Origin: T1Sed10-49 sp046498405
Lineage (GTDB): Bacteria > Actinomycetota > Nitriliruptoria > Euzebyales > Egibacteraceae
Length of the DNA: 6,324 bases
Reading direction: 5' to 3'
NCBI GenBank assembly: GCA_046498405.1
Contig: JAWOAS010000140.1
Span: 1 to 6,324 of the forward strand
Shown piece after piece: positions 1 to 6,324 of the stretch (position 1 is the stretch's first letter; the number at the start of each line of letters is the position of its first letter). The notes under the pieces are model-generated. The model was not told where the DNA came from, ran no database searches, and was given only the letters and a program-made list of their open reading frames with translations. Made by a program: the position numbers and the translations under genes.

Positions 1-1906
<1,906 letters not shown>

Positions 1907-1907
<1 letters not shown>

Positions 1908-4303
1908 CAGGCGGACCGTCCCGTCCGGGTCAGGAGTACCCCGGCGCCGTCGGGCAGGGTGAGCGTCGGCGAGGCGTCCCGCAACCCCTCGTCGGGCAGG
2001 CCGGGGGTGGCCAGCAGCGGCTGCCAGCCCTGGCCGAGGAGGGTGGCGACCTCGGCGGTGACGTCGTCGCCCTCGAGGTTGGCCACGAGCCCGACCTCAT
2101 CGGCGCGGTCGGGTGCGCTGCGCGTGCCCCAGGCCAGCGCCGGCCCGGAGGGGGCCAGCGAGAGGGTGTCGCCCTCGCCGAGGTTGCCCGCGAGCCAGCG
2201 GCGCTCGGCGCGCAGCCGTCGGCAGGCGAGGTCGAAGGCGACGATCCCGGCGTCGAGCGCGCCCGTGGCCCGCCCGACGTTGCAGAGGTCATGGCAGTCC
2301 TCGAGGAAGTCCCGCGCCAGCAGGACGAGGCTCCGGCCGGTCAGCCCCGGCAGGCGCGGCGACAGCGCCGCGGCCATGCCGTCGAGGTGGTGGTCGAGCG
2401 CCGTGCCGACCTCGGCGGCCTCGGCCATGAAGGCCCGCAGGCCCGCGAGGGAGGTGAAGCCGTGGCGCTTGGTGCGGGCGAAGACCTCCGGCTCGGCGAA
2501 GGTCGCCTCGTCGACCTGCCAGTCGAGGAAGCCGAGCTCCTCGACGGCGACCTTCACGCCGTAGCGGTCGTCGGTGTTGCGCACGAAGCCCCACGGCGCG
2601 CGGGCGGTGGCGTTGAGGAAGTCCATCGGCACCCCCGGCAGGAAGCCGTAGACGAGGAGGGTGACCGCGGGGTTGTCGTAGGCGGCGTGGTGGATCTCGG
2701 GCAGCGTCTGCCCGAGCCGGCGGTTGACGCCCTCGGTGGGGTCGACCTGGTTGCCGCGGCGCAGCGTGTCGTGGTTGCCGCAGCCCGAGATCCAGCGGTC
2801 GCCGTGGCGGGCGATCTCCTCGACCCGCCACCACTTCTCGCGCCAGAAGCCCTCGAGCATCGGGGTGTTGTGGGCGAAGATGAGCGGGCCCCACTGGAAG
2901 GCCTCGGGCTGGCGCTCGATGACGTCGCGGTAGGTCGACCGGGTCTCCCAGCCATGCTCGGGCCAGGGCCGGCCGTCCTCGAAGATCATCCACATCCGGC
3001 GGCGCTGCCCGGCGACCTCCTGGACGACGCCGCTCATCTCCTCGAGGTACTCGTCGTCGTAGCCGACCTCGCCGGTGCGCGGGTCGTAGAACTTGAAGTC
3101 CTGCGCGCCGTCGACGCGGACCCCGTCGCAGCCGGTGTTGACCTTGCGGCGCTGCATCTCGAGGAGCATCGCCCGGACCGTGGGGTCCTGATGGTTGAGG
3201 TCCTGGCCGTACATGTTCGGGCCCTTGAAGAAGCGGCCGTTGAGCAGCTCGGTGGCCTGGTTGTCGGCATGGCCGTAGACGACGTCGTAGATGAGCGAGA
3301 TCGGCCCGGTCGGGAAGGTGTGCAGGGCCGCGGCGAGGTCGACGAGCTCGTCGGGGCGCAGCGTCTCGAGCAGCGCGGGGTTCGTCGCCGAGGCGCCGAG
3401 GATGACGTTGTCGTAGCCCCAGTTCTGGGTGTCGGGCTTGCGCAGCGTCACCCCGACCTCGCCGGCGAGCTCGTCGACGATGTCGGTGACGAGGAAGAAG
3501 CCCGCGTCGACGCGGAAGCCGAGGGCCTCGGTGACCGGTGGGGCCTCGCGCAGCTCGATCGTCGGGTCGACCGGCAGCGGCTGGATCGCGTCGTAGCCGG
3601 ACAGCAGCTGCTCGGCGGGTGACAGCGGCTCGCCGGCGGCGACCTTGGCGCCGAGGCGCTCGAAGGCGCGGGCGAGGTCGGCCACGGTGCCGCCGCTCGT
3701 GGCCGTGGGGATGTGGAGCTCGAGGATGCTCGAGGGCGGGCCGACCTCGAGGACGCCGTCGGCGGCGCGCGCTCCGCGCGCGAAGTGCTCGCGGTCGGCG
3801 CGCTCGCGGTCGAGCCGGTCGAGGTCGTAGAGCTCCGCGGGCGCGAAGGCGCCGTAGGGCAGCGAGTACGGCAGGAGGTCGCGGATGATGCGCTGGCTGC
3901 CGTCGAGGTTGCGGTAGACGAGGTGGTAGAGCGAGCCGAGCCGCTCGCGGGTGCCGGCCACGAGCCCGTCGACCACGGCCCACCAGTAGTCGCGGTCGGC
4001 CTGCTTGCGCAGCGGCACGCGCTCGCGGCGCACGACGACGCTCTGGCGGGCCTGGGTGAGGTCGACGTCGTCGAGGGGGGTGAGGACCTCGAGCTCGACG
4101 TCGGTCGGTGGGACGTTGCGGATCGACAGCTCCGGGGCCCAGAAGCCGAACTCCGCGAGGCCGGTCTCGGCGTTGACGTGCGCGCCGAGGCGTCGGGCCA
4201 CCGCGCGACGCCGCTCGAAGGTGCTGCCGGGCGCGGTCAGCGCCGCGGCGGCCCACGCCACGAGCCGGTCGGTCTCGGCCTCGACGAGTCGGATGTCGCC
4301 CAT
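1907..4303 (-). CDS. gghA: GH13 glycoside hydrolase, probable glucosylglycerol hydrolase (GghA-like)
   Basis: This 798-residue GH13 protein most resembles the glucosylglycerol hydrolase family (GghA, cyanobacterial Slr1670 type), which splits the osmolyte glucosylglycerol into glucose and glycerol in the cytosol. An N-terminal beta domain (about 40-160, with FGFWAPELSIRNVP) precedes the barrel. GH13 region I is DVVYGHADNQ (340-349), region II is GCDGVRVDGAQDF (391-403, nucleophile D398), region III is MIFEDGRPWPE (439-449, acid E442) and region IV is CGNHDTLRRGNQ (508-519, D512). Further family-like blocks are GPNMYGQDLNHQDP (361-374) and FVRNTDDRYGVKV (573-585). There is no signal peptide. 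The ATG at 4303 is chosen because GGGAGGGG lies just upstream; an in-frame extension to 4417 adds 38 unconserved residues. It overlaps glgB in a TGATG. GH13 membership is certain. The substrate rests on recalled family similarity, and another small alpha-glucoside is possible. No glucosylglycerol synthesis gene is in the window. Confidence 0.82.
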
Positions 4304-4305
4304 TG

Positions 4306-4313
4306 CCCCTCCC
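4306..4313 (-). promoter_or_regulatory. Ribosome binding site of the gghA-like gene
   Basis: On the minus strand GGGAGGGG lies just before the ATG at 4303, with 4 nt between the GGAGG core and the start codon. It is the only strong Shine-Dalgarno match near this gene and fixes the start here rather than at the in-frame codon at 4417. Confidence 0.7.
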
Positions 4314-4347
4314 GTGGCCCCGGCGCGCCTGCCGGAGGTCGGGCACG

Positions 4348-4353
4348 ATCCTA
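4348..4353 (-). promoter_or_regulatory. Possible -10 element for the gghA-glgB operon
   Basis: On the minus strand the hexamer TAGGAT fits the TANNNT -10 pattern of housekeeping sigma factors. It lies about 45 nt upstream of the ATG at 4303 and would give a leader of roughly 35-40 nt that includes the strong RBS. No convincing -35 is present at 17-18 nt spacing, so this is a weak assignment. It stands out mainly as an AT-rich hexamer in a GC-rich spacer. Confidence 0.3.
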
Positions 4354-4460
4354 GGGAACCGCTCGTCCCCCGGCATCCATCCGCCGTCGTCGGGCCATTG
4401 CGGGCGCCGCCGTCCACAGGCCGGGCGCGGGGGGCGGCGCGGTGCGGCCCTGGCCCGGGC

Positions 4461-4466
4461 TACCGT
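4461..4466 (+). promoter_or_regulatory. Possible -10 element for a leaderless comF transcript
   Basis: TACCGT fits TANNNT and ends 6 nt before the comF ATG at 4473, the spacing expected if transcription starts on the A of the ATG. No Shine-Dalgarno sequence precedes this ATG, which fits a leaderless mRNA, a common form in actinobacteria. No clear -35 is visible. Confidence 0.3.
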
Positions 4467-4472
4467 GCGGCG

Positions 4473-5132
4473 ATGAGCCCCGCACGCGCCGTGCTCGACC
4501 TCCTCCTGCCGCCGACCTGCGCGGCCTGCGACGCGCCCACCGACGGGGGGCTGTGCGCCGGCTGCGCCGAGGAGCTGCCCGACCTCGCCCTGCCCGACCG
4601 CGGCGTGGCCGACCTCGGCGACGGGATCGCCGCTGCCGGCGCCTACGCCTACGACGGGGTCGTGCGCGACGCCGTGCTCGCGGTCAAGCTCCGCGGGCGC
4701 CACGGCGCGGCGGGGGCCCTCGGCCGCCTGCTGTGGTTCGAGCTCGGCCTGCCGCCGCCGTCGGCGGCGCCGTGGCCGGTGACGTGGGTGCCCTCGACGC
4801 GCGCGGCGCGGCGGCGGCGCGGTGTCGAGGTGCCCCGCCGCCTCGCCGGCCCCGGCGCGGTCGCGCTGCTCGAGCGGGTGCGTGCCGGCCCCGACCAGAC
4901 GAGCCTCGACGCGGCGGGGCGCCGGGCCGGACCCCGCGGCGCCTTCGCCGCGCGCGGGCCGGCCCCGAGCCGGGTCGTCGTCGTCGACGACGTGCGCACG
5001 ACCGGCGCGACCGCCCACGCCGCCGGGCTGGCGCTGCGGCGTGCCGGCGCCGCGCGCGTGCTCGTCGTCACCCTCGCGGTGGCTCCGGCTCCGGCCCGGC
5101 CGGGAGCAGGGTCGTCGGCACCGTCGTGGTGA
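4473..5132 (+). CDS. comF: ComF family protein (zinc-ribbon plus phosphoribosyltransferase-like domain)
   Basis: This 219-residue protein has the ComF/GntX layout. An N-terminal zinc ribbon carries four cysteines in two CxxC pairs (C16/C19 and C28/C31), followed by a type I phosphoribosyltransferase fold with the PRPP-binding motif VVVVDDVRTTGAT (168-180). The block AYAYDGVVRDAVLAVKLRGR (57-76) is typical of the family. ComF proteins are linked to DNA uptake in naturally competent bacteria, but in most lineages their role is unproven. The length is normal. The segment that usually reads RGFNQ reads RGVEVP here (116-121), a departure from the family motif. The ATG at 4473 starts just before the zinc ribbon, and no other start fits better. 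It has no RBS and may be leaderless. Its last 65 bp overlap the opposing gene's 3' end. The family is clear; the cellular role is not. Confidence 0.9.
   Translation: MSPARAVLDLLLPPTCAACDAPTDGGLCAGCAEELPDLALPDRGVADLGDGIAAAGAYAYDGVVRDAVLAVKLRGRHGAAGALGRLLWFELGLPPPSAAPWPVTWVPSTRAARRRRGVEVPRRLAGPGAVALLERVRAGPDQTSLDAAGRRAGPRGAFAARGPAPSRVVVVDDVRTTGATAHAAGLALRRAGAARVLVVTLAVAPAPARPGAGSSAPSW
5068..5132. other. Tail-to-tail overlap of comF and the permease-tail gene
   Basis: The plus-strand comF stop (5130-5132) lies beyond the minus-strand TGA (5070-5068), so 65 bp encode both C-termini. Both tails there are proline- and alanine-rich and lie past the conserved domains. No hairpin terminator separates the genes, so transcripts from either side may run into the opposite gene. 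Confidence 0.8.
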
Positions 5133-6009
5133 CGACGCCGCGGTCGAAGAGCAGCGCGGCCTGGACGAGGCGCCCGAGCTGGTTGTGCAGCAGGCGGTGG
5201 CGCCGGGCGACGACGAGCTCGGGGATGACGCAGGTCACGAACGTCGCGCGCCCGTCGGGGGCGAACTCACGGACGTAGGCGCGCAGGCTCGTCGACAGCT
5301 GCCCCGCCGGCGAGGAGACGAGCTCGAGCGGGGCGCGGTAGCCGGCGGCCTCCCACTGCCCGCGCACGCGCGCGGTCGCCGGCGGGTCGACGTCGAGCAC
5401 GAGGCCGCGCACCGTCGTGGCCCCGAGGGCCGAGGCGTAGGCCATCGCCGCGTCGGTGCCGCGGTGCACGCCCGAGAGCAGGACGAGGACGTGGTGCGCG
5501 CGGGGGTCCTCGAGGGTGTAGGGCCCGGGCCCGCCCTCGGGGGAGGTGAGGTCGGTGACGACGATGCCGTCGGCGGCGAGCTCGCCGGCCTTGAGGCGCA
5601 ACGCGAGGCGGTGGCGGGCGAGCTGGTCGACCCACGAGCGCGACAGCGTCTCGGGCAGCACCGCGGTGACCGTGGCCTGCGGGCCGTGGCGCTGGCGGCG
5701 TGCGGCGAGGGCCTCGCGCATCGCCCGCGCATCGGCGCGCGAGCCCACCCGCTCGTGGACCTCGAGGGGCAGGTCGCCGGCGAGCTCGGCCCAGCGCTCC
5801 CGTAGGTCGGTGCCGGGCAGCGGCGCGGCGATCGCCTCGATCGAGGAGGGGTTGAGCGCCTCGACGTAGGACAGTGCGCGGGCGGTGGCCTCGTCGATGC
5901 GGTCGAGTAGGAGCACGACGTGGTGGCCGTCGAGCCTGCCCGGTCCGTCGGCGACCGGCCCGCCAAGGCGGTGGGCGACCTCGGCGTAGTGCGCCCGCAG
6001 CCGCGGCAT
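5068..6009 (-). CDS. Orphan cytosolic C-terminal region of an APC-family amino acid permease, membrane part missing
   Basis: These 313 residues resemble the soluble tail that follows the last membrane helix in many actinobacterial APC permeases. The segment MPRLRAHYAEVAHRLGG (1-17) is the usual linker just inside the membrane. Two USP-like modules follow. Module 1 spans about 29-155 (HHVVLLLDR to ADGIVVTDL, with VLPETLSRSW at 117-126). Module 2 spans about 172-298 (HHVLVLLSG to RGVVTTTVP, with VIPEL and LHNQ). No transmembrane helix is present. Upstream of the ATG the strand is antisense to a helix of the inverted copy on the right, so the gene looks cut near 6012. A GTG at 6033 would add eight unconserved residues. 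Neither start has a well-placed RBS. It may be a remnant, a stand-alone domain protein or a product of a chimeric junction. The 3' end overlaps comF by 65 bp. Confidence 0.65.
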   Translation of the reverse strand: MPRLRAHYAEVAHRLGGPVADGPGRLDGHHVVLLLDRIDEATARALSYVEALNPSSIEAIAAPLPGTDLRERWAELAGDLPLEVHERVGSRADARAMREALAARRQRHGPQATVTAVLPETLSRSWVDQLARHRLALRLKAGELAADGIVVTDLTSPEGGPGPYTLEDPRAHHVLVLLSGVHRGTDAAMAYASALGATTVRGLVLDVDPPATARVRGQWEAAGYRAPLELVSSPAGQLSTSLRAYVREFAPDGRATFVTCVIPELVVARRHRLLHNQLGRLVQAALLFDRGVVTTTVPTTLLPAGPEPEPPRG

Positions 6010-6324
6010 CGCGCTGCTGGCGCTGGGCCGCACCCTCGTCGAGGGCGGCTGGGTCCTCGTCGTGGCCGTCGTCGCGCTGGCCGTGGCGATGCCGCGGCTG
6101 CGCGCGCACTACGCCGAGGTGGCCCAGCGCCTCGGCGGACCGGCCGCCGGCGGGCAGGACAGGCTCGACGGCCACCACGTCGTGCTCCTGCTCGACCGCG
6201 TCGACGAGGCCACCGCCCGCGCCCTGTCCTACGTCGAGGCGCTCGACCCCTCCTCGATCGAGGCGATCGCCGCCCCACTGGCCGGCACCGACCTGCCGGA
6301 GCGCTGGGCCGAGCTCGCCGGCGA
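5774..6324. repeat. Large imperfect inverted repeat (239-bp arms, 73-bp spacer) in permease-tail coding DNA
   Basis: The reverse complement of 5774-6012 aligns without gaps to 6086-6324, with 19 mismatches in 239 bases by hand count (about 92%). Eleven mismatches lie at third codon positions of the shared frame. Similarity stops abruptly three bases before the shared ATG, at 6012 and 6086. At the other end the right arm is cut by the window edge while still matching, so the repeat probably continues outside. The spacer 6013-6085 is coding-like only on the plus strand, where it encodes a membrane helix. Confidence 0.92.
6014..6324 (+). CDS. APC-family permease, last membrane helix and start of C-terminal tail; 5' truncated, runs off the window
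   Basis: The frame reads a glycine-tryptophan-led hydrophobic helix (GRTLVEGGWVLVVAVVALAV, 6026-6085) followed by MPRLRAHYAEVAQRLGG and HHVVLLLDRVDEATARALSY. This is the order found at the end of APC amino acid permeases: final helix, basic linker, then USP-like tail. The translated tail from 6089 matches the neighbouring minus-strand ORF at all but 9 of about 78 residues. To the left the frame stays open only to a TAG at 5987-5989, and the sequence left of 6013 belongs to the inverted copy, so the first eleven or so helices are absent. No good start codon or RBS is visible; the ATG at 6089 is conserved in both copies but internal to the permease. It may be a pseudogene fragment or one side of a misjoin. 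Confidence 0.6.
   Translation, partial: MLALGRTLVEGGWVLVVAVVALAVAMPRLRAHYAEVAQRLGGPAAGGQDRLDGHHVVLLLDRVDEATARALSYVEALDPSSIEAIAAPLAGTDLPERWAELAG

Larger units (their letters stand above)
4304..4472. other. Divergent intergenic region between the gghA-like gene and comF
   Basis: These 169 bp lie between the two divergent starts and must hold the promoters of both transcription units unless comF is transcribed from further upstream. I find no long inverted repeat or recognisable operator. Open frames crossing the spacer lack conserved content and are composition-driven. Confidence 0.7.

Noticed and set aside
2291..3622. Plus-strand open frame of 443 residues inside the GH13 gene
   Set aside because: Antisense shadow with Val/Glu/Asp repeats typical of the complement of GC-rich coding DNA; no domain recognised.
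3766..3782. Perfect 7-bp CGCGCGC stem with a 3-base loop, terminator-like
   Set aside because: It lies inside the GH13 coding region, encodes an ordinary Ala/Arg stretch, has no T-tract and is expected by chance at this GC content.
4304..4417. N-terminal extension of the GH13 gene to an in-frame start at 4417
   Set aside because: The extra 38 residues are Gly/Arg/Thr-rich and not family-like, while a strong RBS precedes the ATG at 4303.
4005..4472. Upstream in-frame extension of comF into the opposite gene
   Set aside because: It would overlap the GH13 gene antisense. The ComF zinc ribbon begins right after the ATG at 4473, and the extension is Arg/Ser/Ala-rich without motifs.
2289..5018. 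Minus-strand open frame of 909 residues
   Set aside because: Arg/Pro/Ala-rich shadow frame crossing the GH13 gene, the divergent spacer and comF. No conserved motif and incompatible with the real genes.
5235..6278. Minus-strand open frame of 347 residues across the inverted repeat
   Set aside because: Arg/Pro/Ser-rich wrong-frame reading of the permease-tail gene; the 5068-6009 frame carries the conserved motifs.

Overview
The window is very GC-rich, with G or C in nearly every third codon position. Together with its gene families this suggests a high-GC actinobacterium or a similarly GC-rich lineage. No rRNA or other taxonomic marker is present, so the phylum is an inference.

Layout. Positions 1-4303 hold two minus-strand glycoside hydrolase family 13 genes that appear to form an operon. 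The first in transcription order (4303 to 1907) resembles the glucosylglycerol hydrolase GghA. The second (1907 leftwards, running off the window) is the glycogen branching enzyme GlgB, and its start overlaps the upstream stop in a TGATG. A 169-bp divergent spacer (4304-4472) separates them from a plus-strand ComF-type phosphoribosyltransferase gene (4473-5132). ComF runs tail-to-tail into a minus-strand ORF (5068-6009) and overlaps it by 65 bp. That ORF matches the soluble C-terminal extension of an APC-family amino acid permease but has no membrane part.

The right end is the oddest part. From about 6013 to the window end the plus strand encodes the last membrane helix and the start of the same C-terminal extension. 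It is an inverted, about 92% identical copy of the neighbouring minus-strand ORF. The arms are 5774-6012 and 6086-6324, with a 73-bp unmatched spacer. Neither copy has the rest of its permease. This is either a real inverted duplication with a breakpoint near 6012/6013, or a chimeric or assembly junction between two strain variants or paralogues.

Functionally, the left block concerns alpha-glucan and perhaps compatible-solute metabolism: glucosylglycerol hydrolysis would release glucose, and GlgB branches glycogen. The ComF and permease pieces show no obvious link to it. I see no CRISPR array, transposase, tRNA or rRNA. Apart from the inverted repeat, I find no evidence of an undescribed system.
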